From contig CAJQUN010000051.1 in assembly GCA_907163345.1 (NCBI GenBank), positions 2,914,001 to 2,978,000 on the forward strand: a stretch of 64,000 nucleotides of DNA, given 5' to 3'. Origin of the DNA: Haberlea rhodopensis (Eukaryota > Streptophyta > Magnoliopsida > Lamiales > Gesneriaceae). A program made the translations under genes and the position numbers. Positions 11,221 through 22,325 of the stretch are shown here, in pieces; the stretch's first letter is position 1, and every line of letters starts with the position of its first letter. The notes beneath the pieces are model-generated. The model worked only from the letters and a program-made list of their open reading frames with translations. It was not told the origin of the DNA and searched no databases.

Positions 11221-12453
11221 CATTATTTATATAGTAATGACGGGATTGGGGCATTGGGAGAATAAAAAGTTATCGTTTGGAGGAATATTAGTCTTGCTTA
11301 ATGCAACACTCGTTTCCCTTCCCATTTATTTTCTTTCCTTCTACCGTGCCCCAAAAAGGGTTGTGCGTTCTTTAACAAAACGTAATTTCCTTTGGGGGCC
11401 AGATATCTAGAGAAATTTAATCTTTTATTATTAGGAAAATGGGCTTGGAATTTCTGTGTTAATACAGTAATTCTCAAATCAAAGTATAGAGGGTCGGGAG
11501 GGGGGCTTATAGGTTTTGATGTTAGGTTAAAAAAATATTGGTCTAAGTGGTGGAGGGATATAGTAAAGGGAGTTTTTCAAAAAAAAATTCGGAATGGTTT
11601 CAATAGGGATTGGTTAAAAGACTGGTAAGGGTAACAACACTAGATTTTGGAGTGAAAATTGGTTGGGGGAGGGTATTCTTAGTGTAAGATTTGAGATATT
11701 ATTTTCAATTGAATGCTATGTAGTATAGAAGGGTCATTGGGAGGGGGTAATTTGGGTATGGGATTGGCATTGGAGGAGAAATCTATTTGTTTGGGAGGGG
11801 AATTTACTAAATGATTTACTAACACTTTTATGCAGGGTCAGTTTTAATTCTGAGGTGGATGATGCTATCATTTGGCAATTCATCAATGAAAGAACACATA
11901 CGTAATTTCAATCTCGTTGGAGCAAGAGGAGGTGCAGGACCAAAAATTGCTGAACTTAGCTTGGAATAAATTTGTTCCCATCAAAGTAAGTGGTTATGTT
12001 TGGAAATTACTTTAAAATAAATTCCAACAAAAGTGAATCATGAAAAAGAGGATTAATGGACCACAAGAGTCTTTGTTATGTGTGTTGTGCAATGAGACCG
12101 AAGAATATATTGAGCATCTGTTTTTCACTTGTAAAATTGCTTATAAATTGTGGATCGGTTTTTATCATTGGTTTGGGATTTGAACTATTGGACAAGATAA
12201 GCCATCCCACATGTTTTACAACACTATTTTAAGCTCGAGCATCGAATAAGAAGTTTGTAGTGGGAAGCAGTTGACATTGTGTTGTGTGGAACTTATGGCT
12301 AGCAAGGAACAAGAACAACGTTTTTGCGTTGAGAAAGTTAGTGATTCAATTAAGATAATGTTATGGTCATGGTTAAAGGCAAAATGAAAAGGGATTGCAC
12401 CTTATTAGGTTAATGATTGGTTCACCAATCCTTCTCAGTGCCTTCGCCTCTAA
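11221..12453 (+). pseudogene. LINE fragment 2, part downstream of solo LTR 2 (RT end and zf-RVT region)
   Basis: Spread over three frames one can read KLSFGG, LNATLVSLPIYFLSFY (post-RT block), EKFNLLLLGKWAWNF, NTRFWSENWLG, and a degenerate zinc-binding stretch ESLCVLCNETEEYIEHLFF (zf-RVT type). The C-terminus VNDWFTNPSQCLRL ends at TAA 12451-12453. It continues fragment 2 from 9157. Many frameshifts and stops make it a relic, and no poly-A tail or target duplication was found. Confidence 0.8.
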
Positions 12454-12949
12454 TTTAATTTTTGATATTGGTTATAACAATGAGGATTGTGCATAATTCT
12501 GATATCATCTCCTTAACTTGGTTAGCATTTGATTAAAGACATATTTCAGACTCATTTTGTTAGGACATTGGCTGGTATGATAATGTTTGGTTGATGTGAG
12601 TAAGGTGAGTGACTCATGGAGCTGCCTAGAGGAACTTGGGGAGGAAGTGGGTCTAATAACCTTGGTAATGTGGTAGGTGCTAAAAGCTGGTAAAATGAGT
12701 CCAGCAGAATCATTCAGTTTTGTTATATGTTGTGCATATTTGTTGTGTTGAAGGAATACTGGTGATGTGAATAAGGCGGGTGGCTCGTGGAGTTTTTTGA
12801 CTAGAGAAACTTGTGGATGGCGTGGGGTTAAGAACTATGGTATTGTGGTAGATGCTAAAAGCTGGTACAATGTGCTCAACAAATACATTCATGTTGCTAT
12901 CTGCTATGCTTTATTGCGTTTTGCTGCTCTAAATGCATATTGTGGGTGA
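12454..12949 (+). repeat. Stretch with two diverged direct repeats after the LINE
   Basis: Two related segments of about 105 bp, at about 12593-12700 and 12766-12872, share the order GTGA-TAAGG-GGTG, CTCGTGGAG and GATGCTAAAAGCTGGTA. They could be LINE 3' region or an older insertion. The small ORFs on both strands look accidental. Confidence 0.5.
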
Positions 12950-13493
12950 TGATAAGTGCAATTTTTGCATTTATATTTATATACTTTCTCGATATATTTT
13001 ATTGTGATCCTTGAACGATATTAAGCTTTTCGGTATTAATTTGCATGTTTTGGGAATTTATGTGAAAGTTGGAGACAATGAAGAAAAAGGGCTAAAAGAG
13101 ATGAAATGAGAAAGAAAGTTGAAGAAAAGATAAAAGCCGGAATCCAAGACACATTTCACTTTTTTCTCCTCAAACTTCTTAATGTTCAAGCCATATTTTG
13201 GAAACATGGTCAACAATAAAGTTGTAGAACTTGTTGTTATCTTCGTGTGGACAACTAATTCGCTTAAATCAAAGATCGTATCAAAAAGTTATGACCAAAA
13301 TAATAAAGGCGTCTGTCAACAGCTGGAGCAACAAAATTTCTGAGCTATCGATCTGTCGGTAGACTTCTACCATCGATTGGTAGAGTACAAAAGTTAAAAA
13401 ATAAAAGGTGAAGGCTACCAATCGATCGGTAACTTCTTACCGATCAATCGGTAGGCGAAAAATTCTTAAAAAATACCTTTAGAGTTTGTGTCC
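12950..13493 (+). mobile_element. 5' fragment of an LTR (element G), cut by element D
   Basis: TGATAAGTGCAATTTTTGC at 12950 resembles the start of Athila/Tat-type LTRs. Decayed GATCGATC-type sites lie near 13346, 13371, 13420 and 13442. The fragment ends exactly where the LTR of D begins, so D probably inserted into it. The remainder should lie to the right of the window. Confidence 0.5.
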
Positions 13494-13819
13494 TGTGATA
13501 TCCGAAAATTAACTATAGTAATCCCAAATTTAACCATAATATTTGGTTGTTTTTAATTGTAGTAATTATGAAATAAGTACGAAAATATGAATCCAGGGGA
13601 TTTGAATCCGGTGTCGGAATTGTTGGATTCAAGGTTCCAGATTTTATGATTGTTGGTGGGTTGAATATATGAATTGTTTAAGTAGTGGGATTTCGAGTTT
13701 TAGGGCTTTGGATTGAGGATGATATGTAATTGATTGAGTGAGAGATAAATTATTGAACACTTTTGTTATTAAAGGATTTTTGGTGCGAGTATTTAGAGAC
13801 TCAGATTTTTAGAGACTTG

Positions 13820-13823
<4 letters not shown>

Positions 13824-13880
<57 letters not shown>
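13824..13880. repeat. TA microsatellite
   Basis: About 28 uninterrupted TA units lie between GGTAC and ACCAAGTGGACTCGG. In the C LTR the matching place has only a short CTATAGATA between the same flanks, so the repeat has expanded within D, in the likely core-promoter region. Confidence 0.95.
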
Positions 13881-13883
<3 letters not shown>

Positions 13884-14260
13884 AAGTGGACTCGGTGTTC
13901 AATCATTTCACCCGGCTATTCCTTTCTCCTCCCTTTTCCTCCTCTCTTCTCTTCTATTTTCTTCTTCTCCTTTTCAAGAAGAAAAATCGATGGGGGCACG
14001 ATTCTTGTTGGATTTTCGAGCTAGATTGTTGGGTAATCTTCTTCATCCTTTGATTATCTATGTTTTGAATGTGGTTTTGAAAATTTGGTTATGGATTTTT
14101 GTGGGTTTGAGTTTTTGGTTTTGATGGATTTTGTTATTGTGATGTTTGAAGTGTTTTAGTTGAGTTTTTGAATTATTATGTGTGTTGGTTGTGTTGGATT
14201 TGGGTTTGGGTTTGAAATCTGCCATGGGAAGCAAAATATTTTCAGAAAATCGCAGATCGC

Positions 14261-14441
14261 GATCGATAGCGGCACCTGGGCCTATCGATTGCTACGAGCC
14301 ATGAATTTTTTGAGACGATGAACATTGAGACCGATATCGATCGCGGGGTCTCGCGATCGATCATGGGGACGTTGGCAATCGATGATGGAGGGAAGAAAGT
14401 TTGGCAGCTAGCTATCGATCGCGAGAAGTATGGTGATCGAT
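14261..14441. repeat. Decayed GATCGATC array in the D LTR
   Basis: Seven sites within one or two changes of the core begin at 14261, 14283, 14335, 14355, 14377, 14413 and 14434. Pair distances are 22, 20 and 21 bp, and one site lacks a partner. The spacing survives although the bases have drifted. Confidence 0.8.
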
Positions 14442-15387
14442 TGCTCGTATTTTTTTTTGAAAAATTTTATAAAGCGGTGGAAGTTGAATTGTAGTGTTTT
14501 ATAGAATATTTTTATGACGATTTTGATATTCTAAAGGAAATCTTGAACAAATGGAAGAATGTACTAAATGAAGAACCTTATAATTGAAAATACTGCTTAA
14601 TCGAGTTAATTGATAACTCAAGTTAACAAATTATAACAATAGGATGGTTGAGTAATACAGTGTATGACATATCATGACTAAAAATGATAGGAGGCAAGAC
14701 GAGTTTATATGATATATGTGGAATGACTGTGAGATTTATCATTGAAATATTAATATTATATTGGCATTCAATATAGATACTGCACGAGGGCCCGATGGTT
14801 GAAGATGCCTAAATCATGTTGTCGACTCTAAGGTACGTGTGATGTACGAGCATAGGTAAATATATTATTGTGACGGTTAACGAATGATATATTATTGTCG
14901 CGTGAAATTGGTGTACTGCTATGAATTAGTGTGATGCCGCTATTGAGCGTGTTATGGTTATGGTACTGCCGCTGTTGAGCGAGCAATGGCTATGATGCCT
15001 TCACTGTTGAGCGTGCGAGGGATTATGGTGTCGCTGCTATGGAGCGAGCGATGTGGTATGACAAAATATAACCCATGAATTAATGACTGAAATGTATCTT
15101 AATTTAATAAATCATTTTTGAAATGATTTAGTTATCATTGATTCTAGAACTGATGATTAATGCATATGAGCATAACAAATTGTCGCAGTGATGATTTAAC
15201 AGATTTTAGAGTTGATGATCTTGGTTATTGTGAGAACAGGAACAGCGAGAAAGGTCCCATATGATTATGGTATATTCATGGATTATTATCTTAAATTGCA
15301 GCTTTATGTTCTGTAAATTATTAATTGTGTATTCAATGATTTTAATTGCACTAAAGACGAGATTAGGAGTTGGGATCGTTATATTAG

Positions 15388-15400
15388 TGGTATCAGATCA
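15388..15400 (+). promoter_or_regulatory. Primer binding site of D (tRNA-iMet, one mismatch)
   Basis: TGGTATCAGATCA lies four bases after the LTR end. The G-to-T change at the eleventh base relative to E is probably drift. Confidence 0.8.
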
Positions 15401-16644
15401 GTGGTTTGCTTTTTGGGTTGTCTAAGGAGGTATGAATGTAGTGATATAAATGAATAGCACATAAATTTCGCATGATTGCGGTTTTGTGTCACTATGAAAC
15501 ATATTTATACAATTATGTGCATGGTATTACATGGAGTAATGGAAATTAGTATTATGACTAACCGTCGTGGTTGCAGGACCGTATGAAATATGAGGAACAT
15601 GATATTGAGAATTAACCGGTGATGCCAATGAGCATACGCACCGAGGGTGGTATTGTTAAGGATTGCAATAGACCGGTAACTTAATTAATAATGTGTCATT
15701 GTTTAATGTTTGTGGTAGCGGTGTTTGCATTGTTAAATGCGTAAAGAATGACATGCTATGCTTATAGAATTCAATGTTGATAGTGACTTGATTTTGTTGC
15801 TAATGAAATGATAAATGAATTTGCATTGAGATTGTTCACATGCTATATATTTGTATAGGTTTTGAGGAATCTGATTTTGTAGAAAAATCAAAAAATGCGA
15901 AATGAGATGTATTGTCTAATGATAGGAGTGATGAACAATACAATACTGTTGAAATGTGACAACAGATGATGTGATGATCGGGTATGATTATGTTGTGATA
16001 TGAGAATACATGTATATGTGATTATACACATGCATTGATAATGAATTGTTATGGTAGTATATGAATACTCGATAGTGTCATTGCGCATACAAGTATATTG
16101 TGACTATTGTGATGCTACAGTTATATTGATCGCCATGGATCAGAATATTTGCAACTGTCTTATCGAGCGATGGATCATGATATTTGCCTTTGTCATATCG
16201 AAGTGCGGGTCGCTGATATGTCAAAGTGAGGGATATCCATGGAGCCGCCAATAATTTCAAGCAAGGGTTAATATTGAGCCGCTGATATAGAGAATACTTG
16301 CCGATGTTATACGAAGCAAGGGGTATTATGAAATAAGAATACTTGCCGTTGTTACACGAACTGAGGATATTATTGAATAGAATACTTGCTACTGTTACAC
16401 GAAGCGATGGGTATTATGAATGCTACTGATATATCGTAGCGATGATTACTGTTTGCCATCGTTGGCGATGAGTATTGTACACCGCTGTTGGATGATGATT
16501 ATTGTGTATCACCATAGAGCGATGAGTAATTTTATACTGCTATCGTGTTAGCAATGAGTATTGATGATATATTGATTGCAGATGATAATGAATGTTGTGT
16601 TGTATGCATCTTTATTATTTTTCTGTGGGTATATGCAATGTAGG
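15401..16644 (+). other. Internal region of D, left piece
   Basis: There is no recognisable protein. At about 16130-16560 lie imperfect repeats with GAATACTTGCCG, TATCGAAGCGA and GATGAGTATT. They match in position and type the minisatellite of the C internal region. The piece ends at GTAGG (16640-16644), the target site used by E. Confidence 0.65.
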
Positions 16645-17149
16645 TGTGATATCCCCGAAATGATTAATTGCAACTTGAGCATTAATTGTGTTATATGATT
16701 AATTATGGTGGTAATTAATTATGTGTTGGATTTATTAATCTTATGGAAATGCTTAGTCACATGATAGAGTGACCCGGGAGGGCATTTCAGGGTGCATGTT
16801 GTGCATGTTTGAAAAATGGTTATTAGCATGATTTATTTTGCCATGGGTAGCATTAATTGGAAATCATGAGTTTATTTGATATTTGGTGCATTTTGGATTA
16901 ATGCTTTTAAAAATATCATGTTGGGGTGTTTTATACACCATGAGTTGTGGGATGCATTGTAATAAATTAACCCAACCCACTTTATTACCCCAAATCCCCT
17001 CAACACTCATTCTTACTTTTCACTTTACCAAATAACACCTCCCAAACCCTCCTTTCCCTTATTTTCGAGTTGGTGCTCAAGGGTGGAGAGAAACCCTTCC
17101 AAAAATCTTGTTGTGTGAAGTTTATTGGGAGATTTGAGATCCCCAAGAG

Positions 17150-17388
17150 GTATGGATACCTCATTGTTGATTTTGTAAGGTTTTGTTTAAGTTTGGTATG
17201 TTTTTGAAGGGTTTTAAAATGGGTTTGTGTGAGTTGGTGTTATTTTTGGGTGAGTGTTAGATTTATGGTTATATGATGTTGTTTATTGAAGATTTGTAGT
17301 GTTTTGGTATGGTTGGTGTTGGATTATTTGAGTTTATTTGAGTTGGGGTTGAAGATGGGTGAATAGTGCCCGAAAATCGGGTATGCAG
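17150..17388 (+). other. Predicted leader intron 1 in the E LTR
   Basis: The GT lies in CCAAGAGGTATGGATACC and the AG in GGGTATGCAG. Solo LTR 2 has the same pair of signals (9676-9909, 234 bp). C has AATCAG/GTATTAATC and TTGCAG/GTGGCG on the minus strand. No transcript data are available, so this is a prediction from repeated signals only. Confidence 0.45.
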
Positions 17389-17396
17389 GACTCGGC

Positions 17397-17599
17397 GATC
17401 GATCGGCGCCTTCCGCGATCGATCGCGAGCTGCAGTGCTGAAGACAGTGGGCTTCAGCGATCGATCGCGAGTTTGGCGCGATCGATCGGCGAGGTCGCGA
17501 TCGATCGGCGCAAACTCAGCGATCGATCGCGGATTGAATATTTTTGTTGGGCGAGGCAGAGAGGTCTCGCGATCGATCGGGGCTTTATGGCGATCGATC
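17397..17599. repeat. GATCGATC paired-palindrome array, E 5' LTR
   Basis: Eight perfect cores begin at 17397, 17417, 17459, 17480, 17499, 17521, 17571 and 17592. Pair distances are 20, 21, 22 and 21 bp, and pair starts are 62, 40 and 72 bp apart. Several cores extend to the 12-base palindrome GCGATCGATCGC. Confidence 0.95.
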
Positions 17600-17758
17600 G
17601 CGAGACACCAAAAATGGTGTTTTTGGATTTTTTTGTAGGATTTTTGGTATTGGACTATTATTGGGTTCTAATATTGATTTGTGTGAATGTGTAGAACCAT
17701 CCCAGGTGGCAACACAGCCAAGGAATTGAAGTCCTACCATATCCTACATTTTGGAAAG

Positions 17759-18280
17759 GTACGTAGAGGACGTACGGGCACCCAACGGTACATGTATCTA
17801 ATATACTCATTGTTTATGCATTGTGGATGCGAGTATATATGTGATTATGCACTGTCGATGCAAATACATGTTGAATTATGCATGATGATTGTAGATGCAT
17901 ATGATTATTGGTGCACATCCCATGAGTCGTGGTCATCCCTTGATGATTTTAATGCTTGCCGCTATTTGTTTTGGTTCCGCTAAATGTGAAGCGAGGGGTG
18001 GGAGCGCCGCATGTCACATTTGAGCGTGGTTGTCATATAGGGCGAGGAAAGGATATTTGCCGCTCAATGTGAGGCGAGGGGTGGGAGTACCGCTTGTCCA
18101 TTGAAGCGAGGTTATTCTATGCCGCCTATATGTAAATAAGCGAGGGGCATTAAAATACATTGTGATGCACAGACTAGGGAATGGTGACCAGTATTTGATA
18201 TTGATGAGATGGTATTGTGTCATGACATGTCTAGACCATTAAAAATAATCTATTGATTATACTCATGAGTTATGGTACAG
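17759..18280 (+). other. Predicted leader intron 2 in the E LTR
   Basis: The donor is TGGAAAG/GTACGTAG and the acceptor TATGGTACAG/GGAC. The same strong donor recurs in solo LTR 2 (10285), in D (14833) and, on the minus strand, in C. The interval contains ATGCAT-type repeats (about 17815-17900) and GCGAGGGG repeats (about 17950-18150). Confidence 0.4.
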
Positions 18281-18719
18281 GGACAACCAAACTGGAAGCG
18301 TTTTGAAATGCATGGGAAAACAGGAAGTGTTTTAATTGTGTTTTATGCATTTACGCTTTATATTCATATTGTGTTGAATATGAATGATATTATTGCTCAT
18401 GTTTGGGGGTTGTCCTTGTTGGTACACGTTTGGCATGATAGAAGGGCTAAGCGGGTTGAGGTGGTGAGCTTGTGGAGAATTCTTTTGAGACAGGAAGGAC
18501 AGGATTAAATTTTTGTATAGTGTCTACTCTAGGAGTAGTGTAAAACTATAGTTGATAACATTCTTTTGATGGGGAATGTAATTAATCCATTGATAGTCCT
18601 CATTTTGGCATGTAATTCTTAAAGCTCATAGACTCAACACGATTAATTCACTCTGATCATTTATATTAGCTCTATTTATGCCTTTGATCCGTACTTAAGG
18701 ATTAGGGTCCTTACATTAG

Positions 18720-18732
18720 TGGTATCAGAGCA
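18720..18732 (+). promoter_or_regulatory. Primer binding site of E, tRNA-iMet
   Basis: TGGTATCAGAGCA follows the LTR after the four-base spacer TTAG. Gag begins about 190 bp downstream. Confidence 0.93.
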
Positions 18733-18917
18733 GTGGTTAGAGAACCCGGGAACGAGTGAAGGGTAGCCTTAGCATGATTGGCTAGGTGCTTACATTTGAA
18801 GCATGTTTATGCATGTGGTGCATATTGATGTATATTCTGTTATACTGACATGCTTATTATCATTCCTGTTATCTAACGGCATAACATGCATATTTGTTTT
18901 GGAATTGTTGTTAACCT

Positions 18918-21900
18918 TTGTGTTACAGCATGGCTGCTATGAATGCGGGGAACCTTAACGAAGAAGTTGGCGATGTGGGCAGTGTTAACGCTAGCGTTGG
19001 ACAAGTGAACCCTCTACCTCCACCAGCAGTAGGCATGGAGCCAGTAGCTCAGTTATTGCTACCCGGTGAGATTAACTTGACTCAGTTTCTGTCTTACCAC
19101 CCACCCCGGTTTGAGGGAACAGAATCAGGGGAGGAAGCTGAGGAGTGGCTGGAAAGACTTGAACATATTTTTGTATCTGCTCCTTGTGCTGTTACAGCGT
19201 GGCTGAGGCTGGCAGAGTTTCAGTTAGCAAAGAAACCTCTAATGTGGTGGAGGGCCACTGTATTGGAGCTAAGAGCACTGGGTACTGTGATCGATTGGAC
19301 ACTCTTCAGGACCCGGTTTCTAAACCGGTATTTCTCCGCAGCGGCGAGACAGACAAAGGAAGACGAGTTTACGAGTTTGAAACAGGGGAACATGACAGTG
19401 TCAGACTATGCCACGCGGTACTCTTCGTTGCTGAGGTACGTTCCCCACATTGCCACCAGTGGACACGCAAAGATGAGGAGTTTTATGAAGGGATTGCGAC
19501 CGGAGCTCTATGACCGGGTTATCACCAATAACCCAACTTCTTTTGATGATGCTCTCACAAGAGCGGAGCTTGCTGAGCTTGGAGTGGGAGCTTATCCTAG
19601 TGCTATGCCACCACCAGTACCACAACAGAGGCAGACTAATGACAGCTTGAGGCCCCGGGGAGAGCCATTTAAACCTCGTGGTGCCTCTTCATCTGCACGG
19701 TTTGGTGGAAAGAAGGACTTTGGTCAGAAACAGGAGAACAAGAAGAGCAATTGGTCCGCCAATCGAGGGTCTTCACAAGGGAATAGGCCGGGAGAGCCGA
19801 GGTGCGACAATTGTGGAGGACCACATTCTTCAAGCAAGTGCCCTGCCTGTTATAGTTGTGGCAAGATGGGCCACATCGCTCGGTATTACCCCACTCGGGG
19901 AGGACAGTCAGAGTTTCAGGGCAACAGGCCGAGGTTTGATGATAGGACAGTACACCAGAGGCAACAGTTTGGGCCTCGACCATCGGGAGGTCAGACAGTG
20001 GGACCGTCCCAGGGACAGGTGTATGCGCTGACTAGAGAGCAGGCTCAGGCAGCCCCAGAGGAGGTGATCGCCGGTACGTGTCATTTATTTACGTACCCTG
20101 CTTTTATTTTGATAGATACAGGTGCCTCCCACTCTTTTGTATCTGTTGGCTTTGTGGAGAGACACCATATGCGCACGTCTTCTCTACCCACGCCTCTCCT
20201 TGTCTCGACACCCACTGGAAGAAATGTCGTTGCTGATCAGTTCATGGCAGATTGCCTCATTTATTTTGAGGGCAACGAGTTGAAGGCAGACTTGATCGTG
20301 TTGGGCATGTCAGACTTCGACTGCATCATGGGTATTGATATTCTGAACAGATATCAGGCAGTGGTAGATTGCCGGCAGAAGACAGTGAAGTTCAGGCCTG
20401 ATTTGGGTAGTCAGTGGACTTTCTATGGCAACGGTTCTCGTGAGAAGATTCCGTTGATTTCAGCGATCAAGATGACTCAACTGTTGGAACGTGGCCACAC
20501 GGGCTATCTCATCTATGTCGTGGACACGTCTGGGAAGAATAAGGAATTGAGAGTTGAGGATGTACCAGTGGTAGCAGAGTTTGCTGATGTATTCCCAGAA
20601 GAGATCCCAGGATTCCCACCGGCTAGGGAAGTTGAGTTTGGGATCGAGTTGTTACCGGGGACATCCGCTATCTCTCGTGCACCTTACAGGATGGCACCGG
20701 TGGAGTTGAGAGAGTTGAAGGAACAGTTGCAGGATCTCCTTGACAAGGGATATATACGCGTGAGCGTATCGCCATGGGGCGCACCGGTTCTTTTTGTAAA
20801 GAAGAAGGACGGTTCGATGAGGTTGTGCATCGATTACCGGCAACTGAATAAAGCCACAGTAAAGAACAAATATCCTCTCCCAAGGATTGATGATTTGTTT
20901 GATCAGTTGCAAGGTACTAGACTTTATAGCAAGATTGATTTGAGGTCCGGGTATCACCAGATTCGAGTCAGAGAGGAAGATGTACAGAAGACAGCGTTCC
21001 GGACTCGATATGGACATTATGAGTTCTTAGTGATGCCGTTCGGTGTGACGAATGCTCCAGCGGTCTTTATGAGTCTGGTGAACAGAGTGTTTCAGCAGTA
21101 CCTTGATCAGTTCGTCATCGTGTTCATCGACGACATTCTCATCTATTCCCGGAGCGAGGAAGAGCACGTGAAACACTTGAGGACAGTGCTCCAGATTCTC
21201 CGAGATCACCAGTTGTATGCCAAGCTCAGTAAGTGTGAGTTCTGGTTGAGCAGTGTAGTATTTCTGGGGCATGTCATTTCTAACAGTGGAATAGCAGTGG
21301 ATCCCAGGAAGATCGAAGCTGTGATGGAGTGGGCTGCCCCCACTTCTGTGCCTGAGATTCGGAGCTTCCTTGGTTTGGCCGGATATTATCGACGCTTCGT
21401 CGAGGGCTTTTCGAAGATTGCCAAGCCGTTGACACAGTTGACCCAGAAAGGAGTACCTTTCTTTTGGTCAGAAGCTTGTGAGGAGAGCTTCCAGGAGTTG
21501 AAGAACCGTTTGACGACGGCACCAGTGTTAGTGATCCCTACGGAGAACTCCAGATTTGTCTTGTATACCGATGCATCACTCCAGGGCCTTGGGTGTGTAC
21601 TGATGCAGGATAGGCATGTGGTAGCTTATGCATCGAGGCAGTTGAAGCCGCATGAGACGAGATACCCAGTCCATGACTTGGAACTGGCGGCTATCATCTT
21701 CGCCCTGAAGATTTGGAGACACTACTTGTATGGTACTTCGTTTACCATATACACGGATCACAAGAGCCTCAAGTTTTTATTCACTCAGGCGGAGCTGAAC
21801 ATGAGGCAGAGGAGGTGGATGGACTTACTCAAAGACTATGATTGTGAGATTGAGTACCATCCCGGGAAGGCTAATTTGACAGCAGATGCTTTGAGCCGGA

Positions 21901-22325
21901 AAGTAAGGAGTTCTACTGAGGACGTCATCCATTTGTCAGCCATGATTACCTCCTATTGCCATCTAGGCTATGACTTTGACATTGATGCATCACCTGTGTA
22001 TGTATCGACCTTGTTAGCTGAGCCAGATATCTATGGGAACATCAGGAGAGCTCAGAGGTCAGATGATGAGGTTCAGAGGTGGTTATCTTTAGTACATCTT
22101 GGTCAGCCAACGAAATTCAGAGTGGCCGATGACGGATCTTTGAGATTGGGTGACCGTTGGGTAGTTCCGAGTACGCCGGAGTTGCGTAGAGGGATCTTGG
22201 AGCGAGCTCATAGTAGCAGACTTAGCATCCACCCAGGCGGAAAGAAGATGTATAAAGATCTACGTGGTCAGTTTTGGTGGAAGAGAATGAAATCTGATGT
22301 CGTCGCTTTTGTTAGAGGTGTTTGA
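18918..22325 (+). CDS. gag-pol: E gag-pol, first part: gag, protease, RT, RNase H, integrase N-terminus
   Basis: The frame is 1,135 residues; the real start may be MAAMNAG at 18930. Gag spans about residues 45-230 (FEGTESGEEAEEWLERLEHIF). Two Cys/His clusters lie near 300-320: CDNCGGPHSSSKC and CYSCGKMGHIARYYP. In the second, the last zinc-binding Cys is Tyr, as a G-to-A change would give. Protease has LIDTGASHSF near 400. RT has LCIDYRQLNKAT and catalytic FIDDILIYSR near 736. RNase H has YTDASLQGLG near 883 and YTDHKSLKFL. The HH part of the integrase zinc finger follows (HSSRLSIHPGGKKMY). The frame ends at 22325 because one base is missing near 22316, and the rest of integrase continues in the next frame. 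Codon integrity and close LTRs point to recent activity. Confidence 0.95.
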   Translation: MCYSMAAMNAGNLNEEVGDVGSVNASVGQVNPLPPPAVGMEPVAQLLLPGEINLTQFLSYHPPRFEGTESGEEAEEWLERLEHIFVSAPCAVTAWLRLAEFQLAKKPLMWWRATVLELRALGTVIDWTLFRTRFLNRYFSAAARQTKEDEFTSLKQGNMTVSDYATRYSSLLRYVPHIATSGHAKMRSFMKGLRPELYDRVITNNPTSFDDALTRAELAELGVGAYPSAMPPPVPQQRQTNDSLRPRGEPFKPRGASSSARFGGKKDFGQKQENKKSNWSANRGSSQGNRPGEPRCDNCGGPHSSSKCPACYSCGKMGHIARYYPTRGGQSEFQGNRPRFDDRTVHQRQQFGPRPSGGQTVGPSQGQVYALTREQAQAAPEEVIAGTCHLFTYPAFILIDTGASHSFVSVGFVERHHMRTSSLPTPLLVSTPTGRNVVADQFMADCLIYFEGNELKADLIVLGMSDFDCIMGIDILNRYQAVVDCRQKTVKFRPDLGSQWTFYGNGSREKIPLISAIKMTQLLERGHTGYLIYVVDTSGKNKELRVEDVPVVAEFADVFPEEIPGFPPAREVEFGIELLPGTSAISRAPYRMAPVELRELKEQLQDLLDKGYIRVSVSPWGAPVLFVKKKDGSMRLCIDYRQLNKATVKNKYPLPRIDDLFDQLQGTRLYSKIDLRSGYHQIRVREEDVQKTAFRTRYGHYEFLVMPFGVTNAPAVFMSLVNRVFQQYLDQFVIVFIDDILIYSRSEEEHVKHLRTVLQILRDHQLYAKLSKCEFWLSSVVFLGHVISNSGIAVDPRKIEAVMEWAAPTSVPEIRSFLGLAGYYRRFVEGFSKIAKPLTQLTQKGVPFFWSEACEESFQELKNRLTTAPVLVIPTENSRFVLYTDASLQGLGCVLMQDRHVVAYASRQLKPHETRYPVHDLELAAIIFALKIWRHYLYGTSFTIYTDHKSLKFLFTQAELNMRQRRWMDLLKDYDCEIEYHPGKANLTADALSRKVRSSTEDVIHLSAMITSYCHLGYDFDIDASPVYVSTLLAEPDIYGNIRRAQRSDDEVQRWLSLVHLGQPTKFRVADDGSLRLGDRWVVPSTPELRRGILERAHSSRLSIHPGGKKMYKDLRGQFWWKRMKSDVVAFVRGV

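Larger units (their letters stand above)
13494..15383 (+). repeat. 5' LTR of element D (1,890 bp)
   Basis: It starts TGTGATATCCGAAAAT and ends in a slightly mutated GGATCGTTATA, followed by the spacer TTAG and a primer site. It contains a TA microsatellite (13824-13880), a decayed palindrome array (14261-14441), a donor-like AAGGTACGT at 14830, and GAGCGAGC-type repeats (14930-15060). Confidence 0.82.
16645..18715 (+). repeat. 5' LTR of element E (2,071 bp)
   Basis: Its ends are TGTGATATCCCCGAAAT and GGGTCCTTACA. Features inside it are a predicted intron 1 (17150-17388, donor AGAG/GTATGG, acceptor ATGCAG), the palindrome array (17397-17599), a predicted intron 2 (17759-18280, donor AAAG/GTACGT, acceptor GTACAG) with ATGCAT and GCGA/CCGC repeats inside, and a 3' part ending at the primer site spacer TTAG. 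Confidence 0.95.
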
